Source of the DNA: Treponema saccharophilum DSM 2985
GTDB taxonomy: Bacteria; Spirochaetota; Spirochaetia; Treponematales; Treponemataceae
Reading direction: 5' to 3'
DNA: 64,000 nucleotides
NCBI RefSeq assembly: GCF_000255555.1
Contig: NZ_AGRW01000053.1
Span: 62,001 to 126,000 of the forward strand
The position numbers were made by a program, and so were the translations under genes. A model generated the notes under the pieces. It was given only the letters and a program-made list of their open reading frames with translations, did not search any database and was not told the DNA's origin. Below are positions 41,124 to 49,201 of this stretch, piece by piece; the stretch's first letter is position 1; every line of letters begins with the position of its first letter.

Positions 41124-42338
41124 CTACGAGAAAAGCCCCGACACCGCCTGCGTTATCCCCACGACGAACTGCGAGCCTGCGACGAACGTCCCGACGGACG
41201 AGCCGAGCGACGAAAGGAAGAACACGAGCAGCACGCGGAGGAGCCTGTTTTTGTAGAACCCGCGGACGGACGATACGTCATCGAGGACGGCCTCCATGTC
41301 GGCGACCTTCGGCTTGCAGAAGAACGCCTGAGCCGCCCCGGAAAGCATCCCCACGCCGATGAACGGGCAGAGCGACGTGAACGGCGCGCCGACAACGGAG
41401 ACGAGGATTGCCAGCGGATGCGCGAGCGCCGCGACGGCGCCTACCCCCGCGAGCACGCCGTTGCAGACGAACCACTTCACGATTGAGTCGATTCCCGCCT
41501 TCTTCCCGCCGATGAAGAACCCGGAAACGATGAGCGCGACGATGAGCGCGGGCACGAGCCATTTTGCGACGCGCGCCGAGCGCTTCTTCTCGGGGACGGA
41601 GCAAAGCCCCGAAACGTCCGTCGAACATCCGCCTGCAATCTCGGAGAGCCGCCGCTCGACGCCGGGAAGATGACCCGCGCCCAGGACGGCGACGACTTTG
41701 TTCCGGCTTCCGTTCTCGCCCGAGACGCTTTCCCAAATCTTCGCCGCGAGGTATTCGTCGCGCTCGTCGATGAGGACTTTCTTCACGGAAGGAAGCGCCT
41801 CCGAGACCTCGCCCATCATGTTGTCCATCTCGCTCGAATTCTTGAGCGCCTCGATTTCCCCCGTGCTGACCTCGTTCGTGTCGAACGCGCTCGAAAGGAG
41901 AACGGCAAGGAGCTTCATCCGGCTTCCCGCGGGAGCAGTCGCCCACGCGCGCCGGAGCGTCGTCTTTATCGGGCGGTCGACCATGACGGAGGGAACGCCC
42001 ATTTCCGACGCCGTACGAATTCCTGCGCGCATCTCGTCGCCGGGGCGGGTACCCGACGGCGCCCCCATCCGCCTCTGGAAAGACGCCATGATGAGGTTCG
42101 CCAGAAGGAGGAATCCGTTCCCGTCCTTGAGAACCTTGACGATGTCGATATCCTTCCAGCCGTTCTCGTCGTCAAGGGACGAAAGCCGCTCCTCGTCAAG
42201 CTCGATGGCGACGCAATCGGGCATCTCCTCGCGGATTCCGCGCACGACGTCGTCAACGCTTTCCTTCGAGACGTGCGCCGTTCCTATAAGGACGAACGTC
42301 TTCCCGCACAGCTCCACAATTTTCTTCGTCTGGGACAT
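41124..42338 (-). CDS. TraB/PrgY family membrane protein
   Basis: 404 residues. The N-terminal TraB domain (about 1-235) has VLIGTAHVSKESVDDV, CVAIELDEERL and VLGAGHLPGVERRL, the conserved GTAHVS and GAGH motifs of the EreA/ChaN-like fold. Four to five membrane helices follow (LVPALIVALIVSGFFIGG, VLAGVGAVAALAHPLAILVS, and others to the C terminus). The prototype PrgY reduces pheromone activity in Enterococcus; a membrane-associated peptidase role is suspected for the family. It begins 10 nt after the TPR gene, so they form an operon. Confidence 0.85.
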   Translation of the reverse strand: MSQTKKIVELCGKTFVLIGTAHVSKESVDDVVRGIREEMPDCVAIELDEERLSSLDDENGWKDIDIVKVLKDGNGFLLLANLIMASFQRRMGAPSGTRPGDEMRAGIRTASEMGVPSVMVDRPIKTTLRRAWATAPAGSRMKLLAVLLSSAFDTNEVSTGEIEALKNSSEMDNMMGEVSEALPSVKKVLIDERDEYLAAKIWESVSGENGSRNKVVAVLGAGHLPGVERRLSEIAGGCSTDVSGLCSVPEKKRSARVAKWLVPALIVALIVSGFFIGGKKAGIDSIVKWFVCNGVLAGVGAVAALAHPLAILVSVVGAPFTSLCPFIGVGMLSGAAQAFFCKPKVADMEAVLDDVSSVRGFYKNRLLRVLLVFFLSSLGSSVGTFVAGSQFVVGITQAVSGLFS

Positions 42339-42348
42339 CCGCTTACCC

Positions 42349-43812
42349 TCATTTTTTCCCGACTTCGCGCGCGGCCTCGTCGCTGTCCGGATTGAGCGAC
42401 CATTTCGCGAGCCGGTACTCGAAGAACATCGGGCTTTGAATCGCGCAAATCTCCGCGTAGAATTTCTGCGCGAGCGAGACGTCGCCCTTTATGTCGTAGT
42501 AAAGCGCAAGATAGTAGAGGTATTTCCCGCGGTTCGACGTGATGTTCCCCTTCTCCGCGTTGTTGCCGAGCTTCTGCACCGCGAGCGTGACGTCGTTGTC
42601 GCCCATCTGGTCGTGGTACATCCTGAGCATCTTGTAGTCGACCGACGATTTGTCCTGAATCTTCCTGTACACGGACTCCGAATAATCGCGCGCGTCCTTC
42701 ACCTTGTTCTGCTTGTAAAGGCATGCCGTCACCATAAGCGGATACGAGACGTTCTCCGCATTGTACTTCGCCGCCTCAAGGAATGCCTTCCGCGCGAATT
42801 CGAAATCGCCGGTGCGCCATGCGTGCATTCCAATCGACTCGTACGCGTAGTAATATCCGGGATTCTTGAGGACGACCTGCTTGTAGCATTCGAACGCCTT
42901 GTCCTCCTTCTCCTGCTCGTCGTACAGCCCCGCGAGGTACGCGTACCCGAGGAAATAGTTCGGGTCGAGCTCAACGGCGCGCTGCCATGCGCCCTCCGCC
43001 TCGTCGTACTTGCCGAGGAAGCGGTCGTACGTCCCGAGGTCGAGGTAGTAGTCGGACGAATTCGGGTTTATCGCGATGGCGCGGTCGATGTACTCCTTCG
43101 CGCTCTTGTACTTCTTGTTCTCGCCCTCAAGCTTGCCGAGATACGCGAGCGCCTGGTCGTTCTCCGGATCCATCGTGAGAATCCGCTCGAACGCCCTGCG
43201 CGCGTCCTTGTCCTTCGAGAGGTAGTAGTTCATCTTCCCGTACCCGAACCACGCCGTCGTGTTCGTCGCCTCGCTCATCCACGCCGTCCTGTAATAGCCG
43301 AGCGCGCGGTTGAAGTCCTTGCGGAGCGCCTGCTCGTCGCCGAGCTCGATGTTCGCGTCAGGATTCTTCGGGTCGAGGGCGATTATCTTCCTGAGGCACT
43401 GGTTCTTCTTCACGGTGTCGCCGGACTGCTTCGCCGTCATCACGTTGAGCGTCAGGATGTCGATGTCCTCGGGATTGTCCTTCAAGAGCTTCGACGCGAG
43501 AGCCGACGCGGACTTCACGTCGCCCGACGAAAGAAGAAGCGACGCCTTGAGGGAAAGAAGCCCGGGGTCGTCGGTGCTGTGGCTCTCAAAAAGCTTGAGC
43601 GCGTCCTCCGCCGTTCCGTTCTCAAGCGCGTTCCCGAGCTCGGCAGCGAACTGCGCGTCGGAAGGCGACGAAACAGCCGCGCCGGAGACGCGGTTTACGG
43701 TCTTCACCCCGCCCGACGAAATCGACGAGCTTGAATTCGATGCGCCGAACGCGCCCACTGCAAAAATACACGCGGAAACGAACGCCGCGCATGATTTCCT
43801 CACAATTTTCAT
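42349..43812 (-). CDS. Exported TPR-repeat protein
   Basis: 487 residues from ATG 43812, with GAGG 5 nt upstream and signal peptide MKIVRKSCAAFVSACIFAVG ending near AFGAS. The rest is a solenoid of tetratricopeptide repeats, for example NPDANIELGDEQALRKDFNR, ALAYLGKLEGENKKYKSAKE and YLDLGTYDRFLGKYDEAEGA. A periplasmic scaffold role is likely; partners are unknown. It is the first gene of an operon with the TraB-family protein. Confidence 0.85.
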   Translation of the reverse strand: MKIVRKSCAAFVSACIFAVGAFGASNSSSSISSGGVKTVNRVSGAAVSSPSDAQFAAELGNALENGTAEDALKLFESHSTDDPGLLSLKASLLLSSGDVKSASALASKLLKDNPEDIDILTLNVMTAKQSGDTVKKNQCLRKIIALDPKNPDANIELGDEQALRKDFNRALGYYRTAWMSEATNTTAWFGYGKMNYYLSKDKDARRAFERILTMDPENDQALAYLGKLEGENKKYKSAKEYIDRAIAINPNSSDYYLDLGTYDRFLGKYDEAEGAWQRAVELDPNYFLGYAYLAGLYDEQEKEDKAFECYKQVVLKNPGYYYAYESIGMHAWRTGDFEFARKAFLEAAKYNAENVSYPLMVTACLYKQNKVKDARDYSESVYRKIQDKSSVDYKMLRMYHDQMGDNDVTLAVQKLGNNAEKGNITSNRGKYLYYLALYYDIKGDVSLAQKFYAEICAIQSPMFFEYRLAKWSLNPDSDEAAREVGKK

Positions 43813-44030
43813 ACGAACCTCATACAAGAGCCGCCGGAAAAAACGATGCAATCCCGGCGCGCCTATTAAAACTGCCCGGAAGCCATTTTCCGGAACAGAA
43901 TGTCTTGAAACGCAATGCCCGGAACCGCGGCAATCCCCGCCGTCCCGAGCCCGAAGCCGCCGTCACGGAAAAAAAATCTCCGCAGGGAAAATTTCCCCGG
44001 GAAATCATGCCTGTCATGGCGGCTGTCATA

Positions 44031-44059
44031 TTTATTTTTTGCATGGGATTGATTACACT
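44031..44059 (+). promoter_or_regulatory. Promoter directly abutting the 598-aa gene
   Basis: TTTATT (44031-44036), a 17-nt spacer and TACACT (44054-44059). The -10 ends 6 nt before the ATG, a leaderless layout. The -35 is a weak match. Confidence 0.4.
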
Positions 44060-44065
44060 ATCCGA

Positions 44066-45862
44066 ATGTATTTCCATCCAATCCGAAAATCAATCGGGCT
44101 TCTTATTTTGTATAGTATAATCATTGTCGGCATATTCTTTCTTCAATTTAGAAACGAATCTGTCATCTCCCAGAATTTCGGGGCGCTGAGGATTGCATTG
44201 GCGCAGACGCAGGACAAGGACGGGGGAACATCCCTCAAGAATTCCATGCAGGTCTCGTTCAAAGGCATATCGTTCACCGCTGACGAAGTTCACCCCGCGA
44301 TTCTGACAAAAAAATCGGAAGGAAACAACACAGTTACGGAAAATCTGTCGCTGCTTTCATACGAGCAGCAGGCGCAGGGAACCGTGACGTTCAAGTTCAG
44401 GACGGAGGGCGAGGACGAGGTTTCGCTCACCTTCGCGCACAATGAATCCGACGACGAGGCATCTCTTTCGATTTTCGCCTCGCTCCCGAAAGACGCGGAA
44501 TCGGTGTCGTTCAGCTTCAAGCCGTCGACCGGGTATTCCGTGACGGAGCGGACGAACTCGCGGCAGATTTTCACCTCGAAGAATTCGACATACTCGTTCT
44601 CCGCGTCGAAGCTTACCGACGAGCAGATTTTCATCTCGCAGAAAAGCCCTTTCGCGACGTTCTCGCTCTACGACCCGTCGACGATATTCACGTTCGCCTC
44701 GCTCAGCCCGACGCTGGAGGTTGCAGGAGAGCAGCTCTACCAGGAAAAGATGCGCGAATTCCGGGCGAAGCTCGTGTCGGGCACGGCGGAAGCGATGAAG
44801 ATGCCGTCGCAGCTCACGGAAAGCATCGTCGTCGCATACATGGCGGAGATGGACGCGCAGGGAAGGTTCGAGGAGGCGCTCGCGTCCGTTCCGGAATCGT
44901 TCAAGAAGGGGAACAAGCGGACGTACCTTTCCGCGCCGTATTTCGGCTCGCTCAGCACGATGCAGCCGAGCCTTTCAATGAAGCTCAGGAACATGGAGGA
45001 GATGATAGAGAACGCCGCGGGTCTCACGTCGCTCTCGTCATCGGCGCTCAACATTTTCACGATGGAGGACCTCGCCGAATTCATCGAGGTAATCGGTCCC
45101 ACGGAAAGCGTGAAGAAGCTCCTCTCGATTCCGAGCGCCATCATGAGCGGAAACGCGACGAACGCGGACGGGACGGAATTCAAGGCGACCGTCGCGCAGG
45201 CAGCGGGAATCATCAGGACGTACATCGCGCTCTCAAAAAAGAACAGCCAGCTCGCCGAATACCTCGCGCCCGCAATGGAATCGTGCGTCTCCGCCATCGA
45301 GTCGTCGTGCTCGCTCGCCGCAGACGCAACCGTTCCCGGCGGACAGGCAATTCTTCTCGCAGAGAACGACGCGCCCGTCCCGCCCGTCACCGCGATTGAG
45401 GCAGGAGCCGCGCTCATCTCGTACGGGGAGCAGGTAACGTCACCGGAGATAACGACCGCGGGCCGCGCAATAACGTCATCCGCGCTCATCCGCGGGGGAT
45501 TCGACCTTGCGACGGCGGCGGACATCTACCCGTCGGTCGTGAGCAACGTCGATTACCCGCACTGCTCGCTCATTCTCAGAGACGGCTCAATCTGGGCGTG
45601 GACGGTCGCGGACATCTCCTACACGCAGAGGAACAACGTCGGGACGATGCTCCTCAAATCGGACGTGGGGAACATCCACTACACAATCCTCATGAACATG
45701 CCGGAATTCAAGAACATGAACATCTACGGGCTGTCGTATCCCTCCGACCCGCGCTTCGAGAACTACAACTCCGCGGGCTACGTCTACCGGAAGCAGCTGA
45801 AGACGCTCTTCCTCAAGATGAGGAACAAAAACGAGACGGAGACCGTCCGGTTCACGTTCTAG
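44066..45862 (+). CDS. Membrane-anchored protein of unknown function, 598 aa
   Basis: The N terminus MYFHPIRKSIGLLILYSIII forms one transmembrane anchor, and the remainder lies outside the cytoplasm by the positive-inside rule. Residues about 60-220 are beta-strand-like and rich in Ser, Phe and Thr. Residues about 225-430 are helical. A C-terminal part contains DYPHCSLILRDGSIWAWTVA and YGLSYPSDPRFENYNSAGYV. I recognise no family. ATG 44066 was chosen because it starts the membrane segment and sits 6 nt after a -10-like TACACT; no Shine-Dalgarno is present. Plus-strand frames extending further left are antisense to the TPR gene and should be ignored. Confidence 0.8.
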   Translation: MYFHPIRKSIGLLILYSIIIVGIFFLQFRNESVISQNFGALRIALAQTQDKDGGTSLKNSMQVSFKGISFTADEVHPAILTKKSEGNNTVTENLSLLSYEQQAQGTVTFKFRTEGEDEVSLTFAHNESDDEASLSIFASLPKDAESVSFSFKPSTGYSVTERTNSRQIFTSKNSTYSFSASKLTDEQIFISQKSPFATFSLYDPSTIFTFASLSPTLEVAGEQLYQEKMREFRAKLVSGTAEAMKMPSQLTESIVVAYMAEMDAQGRFEEALASVPESFKKGNKRTYLSAPYFGSLSTMQPSLSMKLRNMEEMIENAAGLTSLSSSALNIFTMEDLAEFIEVIGPTESVKKLLSIPSAIMSGNATNADGTEFKATVAQAAGIIRTYIALSKKNSQLAEYLAPAMESCVSAIESSCSLAADATVPGGQAILLAENDAPVPPVTAIEAGAALISYGEQVTSPEITTAGRAITSSALIRGGFDLATAADIYPSVVSNVDYPHCSLILRDGSIWAWTVADISYTQRNNVGTMLLKSDVGNIHYTILMNMPEFKNMNIYGLSYPSDPRFENYNSAGYVYRKQLKTLFLKMRNKNETETVRFTF

Positions 45863-45964
45863 CGCAGGAAAAAGAACCGGGGATTTTTACAAATCCGGAC
45901 TGTTGAACGGTGAATTCCGTCCGATATTTAAATTCCCGATTTTTTTTAATAATTTCAATGTATT

Positions 45965-45976
45965 TTGTGGTATACT
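45965..45976 (+). promoter_or_regulatory. Extended -10 promoter of the glycosidase gene
   Basis: TTGTGGTATACT carries TATACT preceded by TG at extended -10 spacing. The same 12-mer occurs before kduI (57693-57704, minus strand). Confidence 0.55.
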
Positions 45977-46018
45977 CATTCCGCTAAGGAATTTTTATTT
46001 CCAAAATTTGGAGTTTTT

Positions 46019-47488
46019 GTGAACAAGAAAGATTTTCCTAAAATCCATTTTTACGACCAGGATTTCGTAGACATCTACGACAAGACGTGGAACTGGATCG
46101 CATCGTCATGGCTTACACCAAAGGTTGCAGATTCGACGTCCCCCGAGGCGGTGTCGAAGGACGGATACTTTGTGTTTCCCCCGACAACTCCCCAAGAAAA
46201 ACTCGTAATCGACCAGTTCGAGTCGATTTTCTCGTCGTTCTTTCTCGTATACTCTAACAAGAATTACGAGGCGAGCCAGAACCTGGACTACCTCTACGAC
46301 AAGCAGGAGGAGAACGGCGCCATAAGATGGAAGTACGACCTCAAAACTGGGGAACCCATACTCGACGAATCGAACCCCGAGGGAATCGGGCTTCCCCTCT
46401 TCGCGTGGGCGGAATTCAACCTGTACCACAAATCCGCAAACAAGCGCAGGATTAAGGAGGTCATGCCCGTACTCCAAAAATACATGACGTGGATAGACGA
46501 GACGTTCAAGCAGCCGAACGGACTGTACGCCGCGCCGCACCAGGCTTCGACGATGTTCAACTCGCCGAGGGACGGGACGAAATTCCCGGTCGATTTCAAC
46601 ACCGCGATGGCAATCAATTCGCTCAACATGAGCTCGCTCGGAGACATCCTCAACGACAAGGAACTGAGCTTCCAGTTCAAGAGGAACTATTTCAGCCTCA
46701 AGACGCGCATAAACAACCTCATGTGGGACGACGAGACGGGGTTCTACCACGACCTCGACGAGGACGGGAACAAGCTCCCGCACAAGACAATCGCGGGATT
46801 CTGGCCGCTTCTCGCGGAAATCCCGAACGCGGACAAGGCTGACCTTCTCATCGCGCACCTGTCGAACCCGAAGACGTTCGGCACGGACCATCCGTTCCCG
46901 ACGCTCAGCGCGGACAGCGCCGAATTCAGCGCGGACGGCGAGGGATTCCGCGGTGGAGTCTACCCGGAATTCAACTTCATGGTCATAAAGGGGCTTGAGA
47001 AATACCAGCAGTACGGGCTTGCGCGCGAATGCGCAATCAGGCACCTGTATTTCGTGCTGGAATCCCTCTCCCCTGCGGACGGGAGCAAAGGCGACCTCTA
47101 CGAGTCGTATCTCCCGTGCAAGGAGGGAATCGCGCGCCTCACGGGAAGCGACGGGCAGCCGGTTCCGGGCTTCCCGAGAAAGCACTATCTCCTGTCAATC
47201 GGGCTCTCGACAATCGCGCTCATGATAGAGAACGTCATCGGGCTTGAGATTAGCCTGCCGCGGAAAACCGTCGACTGGATGATTCCGAACCTTGAGATAA
47301 TGGGAATCGAAAAGCTTTCTCTCAAGCGGAACCTCATCACGATACTGAGCAACAAAAGCCCGCGCGGATGGGAAATCCAGATGGAAAGCGAGAAGCTCTA
47401 CTACTTCACGATAAACATCATCGACCAAAAGAAGAAGACGCTCCCAATTCCGTCCGGAAAGTGCTCAATGCTTATAGACAAACTGTAG
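46019..47488 (+). CDS. (alpha/alpha)6-barrel glycoside hydrolase (GH37/GH63-like)
   Basis: 489 residues from GTG 46019, which has GGAG 5 nt upstream. No signal peptide, so cytoplasmic. Helical-barrel glycosidase motifs include EGIGLPLFAWAEFNLY, HQASTMFNSPRDG, LMWDDETGFYHDLDEDGNKL and GFRGGVYPEFNFMVIKGLEK. The WDDETGFYxD and GGVxPEFN elements are shared by trehalase-like and mannosylglycerate-hydrolase-like families. It is likely to cleave an imported oligosaccharide or glycoside; the exact substrate cannot be read from sequence. It stands alone between a gene of unknown function and ppx, and ends near a terminator. Confidence 0.8.
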   Translation: MNKKDFPKIHFYDQDFVDIYDKTWNWIASSWLTPKVADSTSPEAVSKDGYFVFPPTTPQEKLVIDQFESIFSSFFLVYSNKNYEASQNLDYLYDKQEENGAIRWKYDLKTGEPILDESNPEGIGLPLFAWAEFNLYHKSANKRRIKEVMPVLQKYMTWIDETFKQPNGLYAAPHQASTMFNSPRDGTKFPVDFNTAMAINSLNMSSLGDILNDKELSFQFKRNYFSLKTRINNLMWDDETGFYHDLDEDGNKLPHKTIAGFWPLLAEIPNADKADLLIAHLSNPKTFGTDHPFPTLSADSAEFSADGEGFRGGVYPEFNFMVIKGLEKYQQYGLARECAIRHLYFVLESLSPADGSKGDLYESYLPCKEGIARLTGSDGQPVPGFPRKHYLLSIGLSTIALMIENVIGLEISLPRKTVDWMIPNLEIMGIEKLSLKRNLITILSNKSPRGWEIQMESEKLYYFTINIIDQKKKTLPIPSGKCSMLIDKL

Positions 47489-47578
47489 GGCTATGCCCTC
47501 CGGGGCGCAGCTCTTTTTCAGAAAAGGGGTTCGGCGGAGAGCCATGACACCAGAATCCCGCTCTTTTCTTCTTGTCGC

Positions 47579-47612
47579 GACCGCATTGCCCTCCTGCGGT
47601 CGTTTTCTTTTG
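47579..47612 (+). terminator. Terminator between the glycosidase gene and ppx
   Basis: GACCGCA/TGCGGTC, 7 bp with a 9-nt loop, followed by GTTTTCTTTT. It lies 90 nt after the glycosidase stop and only 14 nt before the ppx ATG, so transcripts of ppx either read through it or start beyond it. Confidence 0.85.
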
Positions 47613-47626
47613 TCGGAGACGCAGTT

Positions 47627-49183
47627 ATGCCAAAAATGGAAGCAGCCGTCGAGATAGGCTCCACGGGAATCAGGATGCTGATAGCGGAGGAGCTTGACGA
47701 CGGAACGAGAAACATCCTTGACCGCTCGGAGCTTGCGGTCTCGCTCGGGCGGGACGTGTTCACTACAGGCACGATAAGCCGGGAAACGCTCCTCCAGTGC
47801 CTTCTGATACTCAACAGGTTCAAGGAGCAGCTCGCCGGATGGAGGATTTCCGAGAAGGACACGACCGTCGTAGCGACAAGCGCGTTCCGGGAGGCGAAGA
47901 ACCGCGACTCGGTTCTCGACCGCATCATGGTGAAGACGGGCTTCCGCGTGAAGGTCATCGACGGAATCGAGGAGAACAGGCTGATGTTCCTCGCCGTGAA
48001 CGAATGCCTCAAGGGCGAGGACGGACAGGGGCTCATCGACAGGAACGGGAATTCGGTGATTCTGGAGGTCGGCGGCGGCTCGACGGAGATAATGCTCCTA
48101 AAGGACGGGAAAATCGCGGGCGCGCACAGCATGAGGCTCGGAACGGTCATCATCGAGCAGCAGCTCAGGCGGATGGGCTCGATGCCGGACGCTAAGCGGT
48201 ACATCGACGAATTCATCAACAACACGAAAATCGCGCTCGACGACGAGCTTGATTTGGGCAAAGTGCGGAATTTCATCGCAATCGGAAGCGACATGCAGCT
48301 TGCGGCGCTCTTTTCCGGGCGGCCCGTCTCGGCGTTCCTGTGGGAGATGACGAAAGGCGAATTCGACGCGTTCATGGAGGAAGTTCAGAAATACTCGACG
48401 GAAGAAATCGCCGCACGGTTCAAGATTCCGTACAACGAGGCGGATTCCCTTTCGATGAACCTGCTCGTCTTCCAGCTGTTCCTCAACCGCACGGAGGCGG
48501 AGCGCATCCTCGTTCCCGAAACGTCCCTGAGAGAGGGCATCTTCATCTCGAACCAGAACATACAGAACGTCAGGAAGGAATTCTACTCGCAGATTCTCGC
48601 CAGCGCGCTCGCCCTCCTCAGAAAATACCACGGCGACGAGAAGCACGCCCAGCACGTCAGGCACATGTGCCTCACGTTCTTCGACTCGCTAAAGGACGAG
48701 CTCGGGCTTGAGGAAAGCAGCGCCCAAAGCGAGTCGCACTGCAGCCCGCGCCTCCTCCTCGAAATTGCCGCGCTCCTGCACGACATCGGCTCTTTCATAC
48801 GGACGCACGACCACAACAAGCACTCGAAATACATAATCGAGCACTCGGAGATTTTCGGGCTGAACCGGGAGGACATACAGATTGTCTCGCAGATTGCCCT
48901 CTACCACAGGGAATCCAAGCGGATGAAAAGCGACAAGGAATTCGTGTCGCTTCCGAGGGACGCCCGGCTGACAATCCTGAAGCTGACGGCAATACTCAAA
49001 ATAGCGGACTCCCTCGACAGGGCGCACACGCAGAGAATCGGGAAGTTCCGCCTCTCGTTCACGACGGACACGATGACGATTGTGACGGACGGCTCCCACA
49101 ACAACGTCCTCGAAAAAATCGCAATCGAGGAGAAATCGGACTTGTTCGAGTCGATTTTCGGATACAGGGTTATGCTCCGCTAA
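47627..49183 (+). CDS. ppx: Exopolyphosphatase / pppGpp phosphohydrolase family protein
   Basis: 518 residues. The ASKHA N-terminal ATPase-like domain has AAVEIGSTGIRMLIAEEL, VVATSAFREAKNRD and ILEVGGGSTEIMLL (phosphate-binding loops of Ppx/GppA). The C-terminal HD-like domain has EIAALLHDIGSFIRTHDHNK and IALYHRES. It hydrolyses polyphosphate from the chain end and/or pppGpp. ATG 47627 has GGAG 8 nt upstream. It is followed by ppk after 18 nt, so synthesis and breakdown of polyphosphate are encoded together. Confidence 0.93.
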   Translation: MPKMEAAVEIGSTGIRMLIAEELDDGTRNILDRSELAVSLGRDVFTTGTISRETLLQCLLILNRFKEQLAGWRISEKDTTVVATSAFREAKNRDSVLDRIMVKTGFRVKVIDGIEENRLMFLAVNECLKGEDGQGLIDRNGNSVILEVGGGSTEIMLLKDGKIAGAHSMRLGTVIIEQQLRRMGSMPDAKRYIDEFINNTKIALDDELDLGKVRNFIAIGSDMQLAALFSGRPVSAFLWEMTKGEFDAFMEEVQKYSTEEIAARFKIPYNEADSLSMNLLVFQLFLNRTEAERILVPETSLREGIFISNQNIQNVRKEFYSQILASALALLRKYHGDEKHAQHVRHMCLTFFDSLKDELGLEESSAQSESHCSPRLLLEIAALLHDIGSFIRTHDHNKHSKYIIEHSEIFGLNREDIQIVSQIALYHRESKRMKSDKEFVSLPRDARLTILKLTAILKIADSLDRAHTQRIGKFRLSFTTDTMTIVTDGSHNNVLEKIAIEEKSDLFESIFGYRVMLR

Positions 49184-49201
49184 AACCGGGAGGAACGGAA
49201 G

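Noticed and set aside
41698-43734. Plus-strand open frame of 678 codons
   Set aside because: Antisense to the TraB-family and TPR genes, which both have Shine-Dalgarno sites and recognisable domains. The reverse product is Arg/Val-rich nonsense.
43310-44065. Upstream extension of the 598-aa gene
   Set aside because: The frame is open by chance through the antisense of the TPR gene. The first ATG after it begins a clean membrane anchor.
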